From Turbatrix aceti (taxonomy: Eukaryota; Nematoda; Chromadorea; Rhabditida; Panagrolaimidae): a stretch of 64,000 nt of DNA. Each line of letters begins with the position of its first letter. Positions within the stretch are counted from its first letter, which is position 1. A program made the translations under genes and the position numbers. The stretch spans positions 12,648,001 to 12,712,000 of the forward strand of contig OZ017766.1 in NCBI GenBank assembly GCA_963969345.1, read 5' to 3'. The notes under the pieces were generated by a model. It was not told the DNA's origin. It did not search any database and saw only the letters and a list, made by a program, of their open reading frames with translations. Below are positions 1-11,069 of the stretch, one piece after another.

Positions 1-23
1 AAAGTCAAACACTTGACTGTCAT
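1..23 (-). CDS. 5' end of a sixth copy of the tandem secreted-protein family (partial)
   Basis: On the minus strand an ATG at 23-21 begins MTVKCLT and leaves the window after seven codons. The start and the upstream bases match the copy that starts at 1610 (MTVKCFA), and a TATA box lies the same distance (68 bp) upstream in both. I infer that the rest of this copy lies to the left of the window. Only the beginning of the signal peptide is visible, so nothing more can be said about its integrity. Confidence 0.7.
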
Positions 24-90
24 TTTGAAATTTCGGGAACCAAGTAGAGGTGTTGTTGGATGTAATACCGTATGCACCACTTCTATATCC

Positions 91-144
91 TTATATAGAC
101 GTACGGCGTCTGGTCTGTCCCTTTAGAGATCATCCGACTACATG
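91..144 (-). promoter_or_regulatory. Promoter of the left-edge family copy
   Basis: On the minus strand TATATAA lies at 97-91, 68 bp upstream of the ATG at 23. CATGTAGTCGGATGATC lies at 144-128. The same pair with the same spacing precedes the copy starting at 1610. Confidence 0.55.
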
Positions 145-802
145 TTGAAATTCCAATGCTTAGCTGCGTTAATTCAGGAAACAGTAATTTTTTTGAAGTT
201 GTTGTTTTGCAGCCTGATCGTCGGTAAGCGGATTGCCGGACTACATGACAATTGAAAAAAGAAGTGGATTACGGGGGATTACATGCGGGCGGGATTTAAG
301 GATACGGGGGAGGCTTTTGAGTACACGAAATTTGGTGCTAGTATATAAGACGGATTTCGTTATCAGGTGTTGATTTTTGTTCGCTTGTTCGCTGAAGCTT
401 GATCTGGTGTGGTGGATTTAGGGGGGATTTTTAAAACTTTTTTTATTTAACGTGGTCTAAAGCAGGTCGTTTAACAAAAATTAGCCTGTGTTTTGATCTG
501 AATTGTTTTTAAACTGAACTAGGTACATATTTGCGAATGTGATCTTTCGGAAATTTAGGCAACAGGTGCCAAGAATTTCCTTTACGATCTTAATCCGCAG
601 AAAATTTTAAAAATGAAGAATCCCACCTTAAAAAATGTCGATATCAAAGTTGATTAAGTTTTCTTTAACTCCCACATATCACCTCCTCTCTTGAATATAG
701 ATTTTTACTAATTCAACACAAAACTACAGCACAACCATTCATTTTATGTATACGCTACGAAAAATACAAAGAACCGTAATACAATCTCACAATGACCAAC
801 TA
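145..802. other. Intergenic spacer with an orphan promoter-like module
   Basis: This spacer separates the starts of the left-edge copy and the end of the 803-1610 copy. It contains CCGGACTACATG at 236-247 and a plus-facing TATATAA at 342-348, but no reading frame follows that TATA. The rest is AT-rich and shows nothing recognisable. Confidence 0.5.
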
Positions 803-1610
803 TTATTCACAAGTTGTCGGAGGAACAGTCATTTCGACACCGGTAAGGTTTAGGTAATTGTTGAGTTCCACAAGATGCGCAAGCGATGGTCCCTGACCCG
901 TGCAATCCTTTTTGCTGAACTTGTACAAATCCAAATTAAACATCTTAGGATTGAGAGCGTCGTAGATAGTGTTGCACTGCGCCTCGGTGTAGTTAGATTT
1001 TATTTCATCGATGATCTTCTGGACTTTTGCCTTGGAGATAATTTTTGAGGCTTGATTGATGGCATCCGCGCAAGCCTGATTAAAATTTTCTTCGCCTTTT
1101 TTCATGCCTTTTTGCACCTTTTCAGCCATAGGAGCGAAGATTGCGTTGAAGACGTCAAAGTGGTTTATTGCGAAGTCGACGGCCATTTGAGGGCCCCAAG
1201 GCGAGAATGCTGTTGACAGGATCGCGATCGTAGTATTGAGTTCCATAATTTCTTCGTCGTCGGCTAGGGGGTAAATGAGTGGAAGCAGACCCCAGGGCGT
1301 ATCGTATGTGGAAAATACCTGACTGAGCGTCGTGCCGTTGGCCATAGATTCGCACATTGATTCTGTCATCTGAAGGCGATCAAACATTGATTTTTATGTT
1401 CCAGAAGTTTTATCAACAACTCACATTTTCAATAAAATTTATATTAAACCAAGGACTGAGCAAAGTCTCAACTTCTTTGGCAAAAGCCGTATCAGCTGTG
1501 ACTTTTGGATCAGTGTCATTCCTTTGCTTGTTTTTCTTGGCAGCAACAAAATCTATCACGCAAATAAACAACAAGACAGAAATCAAAACAGCAAAACATT
1601 TGACTGTCAT
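803..1610 (-). CDS. Unrecognised secreted glycoprotein, tandem family copy 1 (two exons)
   Basis: Exons are 1610-1425 and 1369-803 (stop included), giving 250 residues. The first exon encodes a hydrophobic signal peptide, then a Lys-rich stretch and the family signature LLSPWFNINF. The second exon encodes MANGTTLSQ, TPWGLLPLIYPLADDEE and LNPKMFNLDLYKF. Several N-x-S/T sequons and five conserved Cys suggest a secreted, glycosylated, disulfide-bonded protein. I do not recognise the family or its function. Unlike the four plus-strand copies, it lacks the second intron: the codons for IFAP run directly into those for MAEK. It is also in the opposite orientation to copies 2-5. A TATA box lies at 1684-1678. 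The 55-base intron (1370-1424) has GTGAGT...CAG ends. Confidence 0.85.
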
Positions 1611-1677
1611 TTTGAATTTCCGGGAACAAAGTAGCGGTGTTGTTGGATATAGTACCGTCAGGTGTACCTGAGCATCA

Positions 1678-1734
1678 TTATATAGGCGTATAATACCAGG
1701 TCTAGTGCTTGATCCAAGATCATCCGACTACATG
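1678..1734 (-). promoter_or_regulatory. Promoter of family copy 1
   Basis: TATATAA lies at 1684-1678 and CATGTAGTCGGATGATC at 1734-1718 on minus, 68 and 108 bp upstream of the ATG at 1610. The arrangement mirrors that of the left-edge copy. Confidence 0.55.
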
Positions 1735-2111
1735 TCAAAAATGGGTGGTATTGATCGTTAATTGGGTACATAGCTGTTTTCCTCGCTTGATTAGCCGGCA
1801 GCCAGGTGTTTTGAGTCCCAGGTAATCTTTAGCTACATGCATAATTTAAAAAATGGTGTAGCTACGTGCAGTGGATTATCTGCGTAGGAGATGTTTGCCT
1901 ACGTCAATGCGGTTTTTGTATATAAAACTTATTTTGGGTAAACAATTGTTGATTTCCGAAATTCCTCCCAACAACCTGCATGCAACATGCAATCCACTTC
2001 TCTAGTCAAATTTATTCTATCTTCATTTTTAGTTTCAAAGAAAAAATCCATACAAGTCCCAGGACTGCAACCTCCGACCGTTTCCAATCATGGAGAATCC
2101 CTTGAACCTGT
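1735..2111. other. Spacer with an orphan TATA module
   Basis: The spacer lies between copy 1 and the collagen 3' end. It holds repeated GTAG/CTAC and GGATTA-like elements and a plus-facing TATATAAAA at 1919-1927. No plus-strand gene follows, because the next gene is the collagen on minus. Confidence 0.4.
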
Positions 2112-3052
2112 TTAGACCTTGCGGGCACGCTGGACGAAGACAGCGGAGCGAGGCGGGCACGGGCAGTAGGCGGCATCGGAGCCGGGAAGGCCGGGACCGC
2201 CGTTGGTACCGGGCTGACCGTCGGAGCCGGGGTTGCCGGGAGCGCCGGCGGGGCCGGGAGGACCAGCGGGGCCGGGGGCACCGGCGTCACCGGGAGTTCC
2301 GTCGGGACCAGCAGGACCAGCGGGACCGGGGTTGCCGTTGGGGCCGGCGGGGCCAGGAGCTCCAGCGCCGCGGGTGCCATCGGCACCGGGTTGACCGGGA
2401 GCACCGTTGGGGCCGGGTTGACCGGGAGCGCCAGCATCACCAGCAGGACCAGCAGGGCCGGGGGGACCAGCTCCACCACCGTTGCCGGCGGGGCCAGGGG
2501 GTCCAGCGGGACCGGCGGGGCCGGCAGGTCCTAGAATTTAAAATTGTTGGATTTAAGGTTTTCAAGGATGTGTCTACCGTCAGGGCCAGCAGGACCAGCG
2601 GGGCCAGCAGGGCACTGGATGCAGTCGTGTTGTTCGGAGTTGCAGGGAGCAGCAGCATCACCGGGAGCACCATCGGGACCAGCGGGGCCGGGGTTGCCGT
2701 TGGCGCCGGGGGGACCGGCGGGGCCAGGAGGACCGGGAGGACCAGCGGGGCAGGTACGGACCGAAGGCTCGCACTGGCAGAAGGCCGGGAGACCGCCCTG
2801 ACGCTTCTGACGGAAGATGCTGTTGAAAGGGTTCTCGCGGGGCTTCGACGGCGGCGTAACCGAGAGCTGAACCTCCATGAGCTGGCCCCAGGCGTTGTCC
2901 GTATCGGCGCGGAAGACCTGGACGCCGTCCTGGACGCGCTCGCTCATCTCATTGATCTTGGTGTAGAGCTGAGGGATGACGATGAAGCAGGCGACGAGGG
3001 CCAGGGTCGAGCATGCCGAAGCGATGCCGACGACGATCTTGGACTCAGACAT
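2112..3052 (-). CDS. Cuticle collagen (Nem_cuticle_N type), two exons
   Basis: Exons are 3052-2578 and 2530-2112 (stop included), 297 residues; the 47-base intron has GTAGAC...CTAG ends. The N-terminus ([15 protein letters not shown]...) carries a hydrophobic segment at about residues 8-30, followed by the nematode cuticle collagen N-terminal domain with the motif [10 protein letters not shown]. An RQKRQ subtilisin-like cleavage site follows near residue 80. Cys-flanked Gly-X-Y blocks make up the rest, ending in YCPCPPR. Such collagens are processed, trimerised and cross-linked in the extracellular cuticle. The ATG at 3052 was chosen over upstream in-frame codons because a TATA box at 3099-3091 lies 39 bp before it. 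Base composition is strikingly GC-rich compared with the surroundings, as expected for Gly/Pro codons. Its exact orthologue cannot be named by eye. Confidence 0.93.
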
Positions 3053-3090
3053 GACTGCTGTGTCCTGTTGATACCTGGACTGCGGGGACG

Positions 3091-3099
3091 CCTTATATA
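3091..3099 (-). promoter_or_regulatory. TATA box of the collagen gene
   Basis: The minus strand reads TATATAAGG, 39 bp upstream of the ATG at 3052. Confidence 0.6.
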
Positions 3100-3124
3100 C
3101 CGTTTTCTTCTGCCTTCTGTCCAC

Positions 3125-4744
3125 GACTATTTTTTCACTTCCTTGCCCTGAGGGCTCAAAAGAGTTCGTGCGTGCGTTTTTGTTAACCAGTTGTTGCCAA
3201 TTAGTTTTTTTTTCTATGCAAACGATTTATGTATAGAAACAGTTGAATCTTTGGTTTTGTCGTGTGGAATTAACTTCTCAGCTTTTTTTTTCGGGGCAAC
3301 CAATTAAGAAGTTTTTATTTAACAGGGGTGCAGAACGATCGAGGGGACGCGGGGTATAACCAACCGACAAACATGTTTTGTGATAAACATCTTTCTATCC
3401 TTAACGTGCATGACGATACAGTTTACGTTGGTCTAAGACCACTTATCCGAGTGTTTGTTTTTGCAGGAAGCTGTAAAATATTTATGAGCCATAAATAAGC
3501 TGCATAAAAAAATTCTGCACGATGTGTAACAAAAATTTAACAAATGCACGGTTCGACCACTGGAAATTTATTTTTTTTGATTATGCAAAAACACAACCAA
3601 TTTTATCTAAAAATACAAAAAATCACAAAATTTGTTTTTTTATTTAAAAAAAAATTTTTAAAGTTTTGTTTAAAATATATAAAGTTTTTTATTTATGATT
3701 TTTTTATTAATTGCATTTTTTTGAAAATGACGTATCTGCATTTCGTCAAGTTGATAAATGTTCGACACAACGCGATGAATAGGATTCTCAGGATATGTCA
3801 CATTGATCTCTTCACAATATTAATTTTGTGCGACGCTGTTTGTCTGTGGACTGTTTGAACCAGTACACAAAAACTGTGGCAGTATACACGTACATATACG
3901 AATTTTCCGGTTTTATAAATGAAGAAAAAATAAAACTGCTCTTGAAAAAAACCAATATTGTATAGAAACACAAAACTTGGGTCACCGTTGAAGCCGGCGA
4001 GGTCAAAACCGTCGTCATACTAGCGGAACCGAATTGCATCGACGGCGAGTATCCGATTCACCATATTTTTAAAGGATTTTTTCTTGTACGTTTCAAACCG
4101 TAGTTTCAAACAAAAATAAAAAAAAAGTAATATAATTTTTTTATTACAACTGAAAAATCAGTAAAACTAACTTTCCGATGCGTTTTAAATTTTATGAATC
4201 GATTTTGTTCGGTTTGAATTCAACGTTTTATTTTTTTCAAGCGAAAAACAACTTTTCTACTAAATATAACACCAATCAAGTTGTTGTGTCTGTACTGTAT
4301 TTGCACTTTGTGGCGTTCCCATCATCATCCATATCCCCTTTAGATCATTATGCGTATTAATCTTTAGTTAGTGGAACACGAAAAATAATACACTGACATG
4401 AGCTGCACAATTGTCCGTGTAAACAACTTTTTTTGCACGTACAGACAAAAAATCATTCATCTGTAAATGACGAGTGATACAACTAAAAAAAAGTGAAAAA
4501 AAAGTGTGAGTGGAGAAATCTGATGGATGGGTAGTCAAAGGGACACACTGCGTGATTTTTTTAATTAACACCCAGACATGCATGTATGCAGGTGAGCAAA
4601 AAAAATCAAATCAAATGAACAAAAAACATAATTTTCGTTATCAGACACTTTTTTTAGCTCGTTAAACTAAATTTGTATCATTAACCATGGATTAGTCGTC
4701 TTTCTTTTTCGAAATGAAATGCATACTTCCGAAAAAAATTGCAC
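3125..4744. other. AT-rich intergenic DNA
   Basis: No complete gene is visible. A short plus-strand coding-like stretch (3981-4103) is noted in the findings. The remainder is A/T homopolymer-rich. Confidence 0.4.
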
Positions 4745-4752
4745 TATAAAAG
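4745..4752 (+). promoter_or_regulatory. TATA box of family copy 2
   Basis: TATAAAAG lies 62 bp upstream of the ATG at 4807. A GGATTAGTCG element resembling the family promoter motif lies about 50 bp further upstream. Confidence 0.6.
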
Positions 4753-4806
4753 GGCAACTTTTTGGGTCTAATTTATTATTAATTCTACAAACTTTTGTGT
4801 CCAAAA

Positions 4807-5681
4807 ATGTCGAATTTCAAATTCATCATTGCTGTTTACTGTGTTTGTGCATTCTTCATTCTTCACAGTGTTCTCGCCAAAAAATCTAAGGATAGAGATT
4901 CTACTGATCCCAAGGTGGCAGCAGATACCGCTTTTACAACGGAGATTGAAAAGTTGCTCAGTCCATGGTTTAACATTAATTTTGTTGAAAATGTGAGTTT
5001 CTGAACATAATATAAAAAATATTGATTTACGGAAAAAAACGAAACTCATCACAAATTTTTAAATTTCCCAGATGACAGCCGAAATGTGCGCAGCGATGGC
5101 CAACGGCACGACACTGGGTGAAATTTTTGGTCGCTACCATACGCCATGGGGCTTGCTACCTTTAATATACCCCCTGGCCGATGATGAAGAAATCACTGAA
5201 CTCAACGCCACAATAGCGGCCCTAGATGAAAGCTTTGCACCCTATTCTGGGTCCTATGCCATCGATTTTGCAATCAATCACTTTAGTGATTTCAACGACA
5301 TCTTTGCTCCGGTACAGTTAACAGTTAGCATCACTTTAATGTCTTTTTTTTGCTTTTCAGATGGAAGCACTAATTGAAAAGGACATGAAAAAAGAAGACC
5401 TCGATGCTGCGTGCGCAGACGGTATCAACAAAGCTGCAAAACTTATCACAGAAGCCAAAGTTCAAAAAATTATTAATGAAATTAAGACAAACTACACAGA
5501 AGACCAGTGTGAGGCAATCTACTCGGCTCTGAATCCGAAAATGTTTAATTTGGACTTGTACAAGTTTGAAAAAAAGCATTGTACCGGTACGGGACCCACA
5601 ATCGCTCACCTTGTGGAGCTCAACAACGAACATAACATTACCGGCGTAAATATGACCGTTCCACCCTCGACTTGTTCGTAA
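4807..5681 (+). CDS. Unrecognised secreted glycoprotein, tandem family copy 2 (three exons)
   Basis: Exons are 4807-4992, 5072-5311 and 5361-5681 (stop included), 248 residues, both introns phase 0. The first exon encodes a signal peptide ending near VLA, followed by KKSKDRDSTDPKV and LLSPWFNINFVEN. The second encodes the most conserved block (MTAEMC, TPWGLLPLIYPLADDEEI, YAIDFAINHF). The third encodes MEALIEKDMKKE, ALNPKMFNLDLYKFEK and a C-terminal STCS. Five Cys remain in the mature part and N-x-S/T sequons are frequent. The start at 4807 sits just after the cap-proximal region defined by the TATA box at 4745. A poly(A) signal AATAAA lies at 5719. Intron 2 is identical to that of copy 3. Function is unknown to me. 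Confidence 0.9.
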
Positions 5682-6968
5682 AGTATTGTGTACTTTTTTT
5701 AAAGCATGAAAATGTGAAAATAAAATTTTCAAAAATGTGTATCGTTTGCAAACACCTAAGACACTCGTTACAAAAAGTGCATCGAACGCCATTGGGACAT
5801 TTTTTTCTCACTGTAAAATAATTTGTTTCCTATTTCCAAACCAAACGATTTTGAGGTTCCTGATTGATTCTGTGGTTTATGCTCAACTCTGATGTCGTCA
5901 ACAACTGCGCATAAATCGACGTAATCTTCTAATAATCTCGTTGAAGTCTACATTTACACCATAAATTGATCGCTCATTTCAATCAACCGTGCACTAATTA
6001 TCTCTTACAAATCCGATATTAATAAAGCTTTTTGGTATTTTTTTGAACATCTAATGCAAAAAAAAATGTATTTTGAAATTTAAGAGAACTCCTGCAACGT
6101 CATTTAAAAATGATAAATATTAGACACTTTTCATTGTAGTATAATATTTTTTGATAAAAATGTTGATCAAACCAACGGTTTTTTTTAACTCAACTCTTTC
6201 TACTTTTGTACACGTTAAAATGAGCTTTGATTCTAACCTACAATTTGTGTAGGATCAACTACCAGATCAACGTCAGACAAACGAAGGAAATTAATTTTTG
6301 TATTTTATAACGGATTTGTTGAAACACAGCAAAAAACACAGATCAACCTAAAACCATAAAAATTTGAGGCCGTTAAAGAATGCATGCCGCAGTACGGACT
6401 ACATCGGATCAATGTAGTCCGATTAGAAAAACAGATGGTGTACAATAACGTAAAAGATATAAATAGAGAAAAATGTTGTTGTTTGCGGCTTTTTTGTACA
6501 AATTTTGTCGCATGTGGCGACCAAATTGCTTTTCAAGTTATTATATTTTATCGGCGTTTTGGAGATCGTTCGTCAAGATTCTTAAACGATGTCAACTTAC
6601 AGTACATTATACATATATTCCTAACTTACTCAGAATACGATACACATTTCGAAACATGAAAATGTGTATCCAATACAACACACAATTTTGTTTGTGTTTT
6701 GTAACTTTTTTTTCAGCTTGCAAAAAAACAGGAAAACCAAAAATGAGCTTATACCAGACCACCCCAAATCCAATCCCTTCATCCCTCAACTTCACAAACC
6801 TAATGAAGTCTACAGTCGAATAGACATCCGCATTATCTGCATATCTGTACTTGTGATCCGTACAATCCTTCATGTGCGTGAAACATAACCAAGATTTTTT
6901 TGTCGCAAATTAAAATTGGCTATTTCAACACCATGAATCAATTGTTTTAATTGGTCTGACAGAGGGAA
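5682..6968. other. Spacer between family copies 2 and 3
   Basis: No gene is visible. The spacer contains the orphan module at 6395-6465. Upstream of copy 3 it has GATA-like TTATCT sites and short runs shared with the promoters of copies 4 and 5 (CAGACC...CAAATCC). Confidence 0.4.
6395..6465 (+). promoter_or_regulatory. Orphan promoter-like module with a 10-bp palindrome
   Basis: CGGACTACAT at 6395-6404 and ATGTAGTCCG at 6412-6421 form an inverted repeat with a 7-base spacer. TATAAATA follows at 6458-6465. No convincing coding region starts downstream before copy 3, about 590 bp away. Confidence 0.4.
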
Positions 6969-6976
6969 TATAAAAA
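6969..6976 (+). promoter_or_regulatory. TATA box of family copy 3
   Basis: TATAAAAA lies 87 bp upstream of the ATG at 7056. Confidence 0.6.
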
Positions 6977-7055
6977 GACCTCACAAAACTGTCAAACTTT
7001 ATATTAGTTCATCACACATATACAATTTTTACCAAACACTAAAAGTGCTCACCAA

Positions 7056-8081
7056 ATGTCGGCCAGGTTTTTCGTGTTTCTATCCATCGTTGTAGCCGTT
7101 GTAATTTTTGATGGATGTCTGGCCAAGAAATCCAAAGAAAGGAATGAGACTGATCCAAAGGTGACTGCGGATACCGCATTAACGACGGAGATTGAAAAGT
7201 TACTCAGTCCGTGGTTTAACATTAATTTTGTTGAAAACGTAAGTTTTATTTTACGTTGTTCAAAAATACTGTCTAAAAAAAGGAGGTCCCTAAAAACAAA
7301 AAAACAGGAAATCTGTGATAAACGTGATTATTAGTTTTTTGAAACAATTTTTTTATAACAATAAGAAACTCAATTTCAATTTATTTCTCTTACTAGACTG
7401 TACAAAAAATCGAGTCAAAAAATCCAGAAACAAAAAAAACCCGAAAATTATAAAAGTTCAAAAATTTTCAGATGACTGCAGAATTATGTAATGCAATGGC
7501 AAATGGCACAACTCTGAGCCAAATCTTTTCTAAATATCACACACCCTGGGGCCTGCTTCCTCTCATCTACCCCCTGGCCGACGACGAGGAAATCACGGAA
7601 CTTAACGCCACAATTGCCACCCTGGACGAAAGTTTTGCTCCATACTCGGGATCTTACGCTATTGATTTTGCGATCAATCACTTTAGTGATTTTAACGACA
7701 TCTTTGCTCCGGTACAGTTAACAGTTAGCATCACTTTAATGTCTTTTTTTTGCTTTTCAGATGGAAGCACTGATTGAAAAGGACATGAAAAAAGAAGAAC
7801 TCGACGCCGCGTGCGCGGACGGCATCAACAAAGCTGCAAAACTCATCACAGAGTCCAGTGTCCAAAAAGTAATCAATGAAATTAAGAAAAACTACACCGA
7901 ATCTCAGTGTGAAGCTATCTATTCGGCACTCAATCCAAAGATGTTCAACTTGGACCTGTACAAGTTTGAAAAGACCGACTGCACTGGAACGGGACCCACG
8001 ATCGCTCACCTTGTGGAGCTCAACAACGAACACAACATTACCGGCGTTAATATGACTGTTCCACCTTCGACTTGTTCGTAA
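7056..8081 (+). CDS. Unrecognised secreted glycoprotein, tandem family copy 3 (three exons)
   Basis: Exons are 7056-7238, 7472-7711 and 7761-8081 (stop included), 247 residues. The signal peptide (MSARFFVFLSIVVAVV...) ends before AKKSKERNETDPK. The rest follows copy 2 closely, including five Cys and repeated N-x-S/T sequons. Intron 1 (233 bases) is longer than in copy 2 and unrelated to it, whereas intron 2 (49 bases) and the adjoining exon edges match copy 2 base for base. This points to recent gene conversion or unequal exchange limited to that region. A poly(A) signal lies near 8117. Function is unknown to me. Confidence 0.9.
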
Positions 8082-9858
8082 TAAATGCATTGCGCATTTT
8101 TTTCATGAAAATATGAAAATAAAATTATGTGAAATTTTTTTTGGCAGAGAGCGCAATCTGAGACTGATTGATGTGAGAGGGGAGAATATTCGCCTTGAGA
8201 TCGTTCGCGATATTGGCTAAATTTCCAAAACAAACACAATGAAAATAATTGGAGTAAAATTAAGGAGGGCAAATGTGTTAAAATCAATGAACCGTGAAAA
8301 TGTGTACGAAAATTATTATCCCCAATGAGAAAACGCGGATTATGTTTTTCACCTGGAAAAATACAAAATTCCGTCACAAAAATAAAAAAATAGTATGTTC
8401 GTTTGTGTGGCATTCGGACAGTTTACCCAGGGACAGTTTACAGATAGGTCAAAAAGTGGCACAACGATCGAAAAGCATCCGTTCAAAAAGGATGGTCGGC
8501 GCGTTGTGCAAAACATCATGCACACATTCAGGGATTTACGCGCCTTTTTTTGCAGTTATTAGGTCAACAACAACTGAAAACGACTCTAAAGCAGTCTTTG
8601 ATTGCATTTATCGATTTATGCTCCGCCTGCAATTAGTAAGAACATCAAATCAACTCCGAAGATTTTTTTTGGCGTTCCCAAATAGGACGCTCGCTTTCGC
8701 GAGCTTTAAGTCACAAAATCTAACTGTAATACTTTACTTGTCTAGAAATTTTGGAATTCTTTTTGGATTTTATTTTTTTGAATATTTAGTCTATAAACTG
8801 TTAGTCTGTAAACGCAATTTTCTAACTATCGTCGGATAACAAGCAAATCGCTATGAAACGAGAAAATAAGGATTAAGCGAGTAAATCGCAGCTTTACCGG
8901 ATAACCAAAATATGAAAAAAAACTGATCTCAAAATGATTTTGCCTAATGATAAAAAAACGGAATAATTTTGCATCGATGAAAACCACGCAAAAAGCAGGA
9001 CTACATTGGCTACATCAGGGCAATTTGGGCGGATTAGGAAAGGCGATTATGTAGCCTACACATGATGAAATGTGGAAACATGATATTGGTATATAAATAC
9101 GAAGCAGTTTTGTGGATTACTTTCTTTTTCCAATGTTGTCGTTATGTCAGTGCTTTTGTTGGAAAATTTTCTTTTATAATGTAATCACGGTGTTTTGTTG
9201 TTGTAACGTTGCTAAATATTTTGTATGTTTAAATATTTAATTTGAATAATTTCATTCAAATGAACTTTTTTACAGCTCTTACAGCAGTACTTTTTGTCAA
9301 AAAAATCAACTTTTTTTAGATTGACCGATTTTGCAATGGTTAATAAAGAATAACTTTTTACATTTTTTGTACAAAAAATTCTAAGGATGTTCAAAAATGT
9401 TTTTCGACATGTGCATTTTGTACACACAAGTAAATAAATACACACGGTCTCCTTCTAGCCTCTTTAACAACATCTCGCAATTAACATTCTTTTATTTTCA
9501 GGTAAAAATCAGTCTTTGCCATTTCTCGCATACATATACGGTCATGCATACATCAACCAACTATCAACCGTATTCCCCATTCACCCAGCAAAATTCACAC
9601 ATCAACAAAGCTCCCGTTAGTTCCTTTATTCCTGATCATCATAATTCAACCAACAAAAATACAATTCATTGTAAATATGTATATTTGATCCTCCAACGAG
9701 CTCAGACCCCACAAATTCGCGTCAAATCCCCTTCCCACGAACATCAACGGAGGCTACTGCATGATCGAGGCTGATCAGATGGATACGTAGGTTTTATTAT
9801 CCTCTTTATTTCAACACTAATTATCCCTTTTCTACGTGTTAACAAAGTTTTTTGAAAC
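8082..9858. other. Spacer between family copies 3 and 4
   Basis: No gene is supported; the reading frame at 8294-8839 lacks any domain or splice context. GGACTACAT lies at 8998-9006, GGCGGATTAGG follows near 9028, and a plus-facing TATATAAATA lies at 9090-9099, forming another orphan module. Confidence 0.4.
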
Positions 9859-9898
9859 GGATTTGAGGCTACAACAGAAGAAAATTTAGGTATAAAAA
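9859..9898 (+). promoter_or_regulatory. Promoter of family copy 4
   Basis: GGATTTGAGGCTACAA (9859-9874) and TATAAAAA (9891-9898) recur at the same places before copy 5. The ATG is at 9961. Confidence 0.6.
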
Positions 9899-9960
9899 GG
9901 GCTACTGTTTCTCGTCAAAATCATAATTACATTTATATTTATCCATAGGAGCTCTCAAAA

Positions 9961-11069
9961 ATGCTAGCTAAATTTGTTGTGCTAATTTTTGTCGCTTACG
10001 TCGTTCTTTTTGACGGAAGTCTCGCCAAGAAAACCAAGGAAAGGAATGCGACTGATCCAAAAGTTGTCGCGGATACCGCTTTTACGGCCGAGGTCGAAAA
10101 ACTGCTTAGTCCTTGGTTTCACATCGGATTTGTTGAAAACGTGAGTTGAAGCCAGGTTACCGCAATTTTTGTACAAGATAAAAGAGTCGCGTCAGGACCA
10201 TTTGAATTTCTGGATGAAAAACAAAATTTTCAAAAATTTGGCGAATGTCTTCAAATTGGTTTTTATAGTTCAGTGGTAAAACAACAGACTGTCAACCTGA
10301 GAGGCTAGGGTTTGAATCCGGTTGCCGTAAAACTTTTTATAAACACTATTTTACACTATAATTTTGCAAATACATATGGAAAATGAAATTTACGATCCTA
10401 AATGTAAAAAATAATCTGAAAAAGTTATCTGATTTTTTTCAAAAACGTAACCTTTTTCAGATGACAGCAGAAATGTGCGAATCCATGGCTAACGGTACAA
10501 CTCTGAGTCAGATCTTTTCCCGCTACCATACTCCCTGGGGCTTGCTTCCCCTCATCTACCCTCTCGCAGACGATGAAGAAATCACCGAACTCAACGCCAC
10601 GATTGCAGCCCTTTCCGAAAGCTTTTCGCCCTACGGTGCGCTCTACGCCGTCGATTTTGCCATTGCCAACATTGAGGTCATGAACGACATCTTTGCTCCG
10701 GTAAAAAATTGCAAAAATAAATTTCAATAATTTTTTTTAAATTTTCAGATGGAAGCACTAATTATAAAAGACATGAAAAAAGAAGAACTCAACGCAGCCT
10801 GCGCGGACGGCATCAACAAGGCTGCAAAACTCATCACAGAAGCCAAAGTTCAAAAAGTAATCAATGCCTTAAAGAAAAACTATACCGATACCCAGTGTGA
10901 AGCTATTTATTCGGCTTTGAATCCAAAGATGTTCAATTTGGATTTGTACAAGTTTGAAAAAACCGACTGCACAGGATCGGGACCCACGATGGCGCATCTC
11001 GTGGAGCTCAACAACGACTTTAATTTGACTGGCGTGAATATGACTGTACCGCCTTCGACGTGCTCGTAA
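9961..11069 (+). CDS. Unrecognised secreted glycoprotein, tandem family copy 4 (three exons)
   Basis: Exons are 9961-10140, 10461-10700 and 10749-11069 (stop included), 246 residues, phase 0 introns. The N-terminal signal peptide MLAKFVVLIFVAYVV is shared almost entirely with copy 5, so these two form a subpair; both read LLSPWFHIGFVEN where copies 1-3 have FNINF. The mature protein keeps the five Cys and the DDEEITELNAT and LNPKMFNLDLYKFEK blocks. Intron 1 (320 bases) contains a tRNA-like sequence at 10259-10333. The poly(A) signal is at 11102. Function is unknown to me. Confidence 0.9.
10259..10333 (+). tRNA. tRNA-like sequence (Asp-type GTC) inside intron 1 of copy 4, probably a pseudogene
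   Basis: The D-arm region TAGTTCAGTGGTAAAAC and a T-arm-like GGGTTTGAATCC sit at tRNA spacing. An anticodon-loop-like CTGTCAA (GTC, Asp) lies between them. Acceptor bases GTTTTTA and GTAAAAC pair at five of seven positions, and both the anticodon and T stems contain mismatches. The cloverleaf is therefore degraded. It is either a tRNA pseudogene or a tRNA-derived repeat. Confidence 0.4.

Noticed and set aside
2090..3151. Plus-strand 353-residue frame opposite the collagen
   Set aside because: It is the antisense shadow of the GC-rich collagen repeats; Arg/Gly-rich composition follows from complementing Gly-X-Y codons.
8294..8839. 181-residue plus-strand frame between family copies 3 and 4
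   Set aside because: Low-complexity composition from AT-rich DNA and no similarity to the family.
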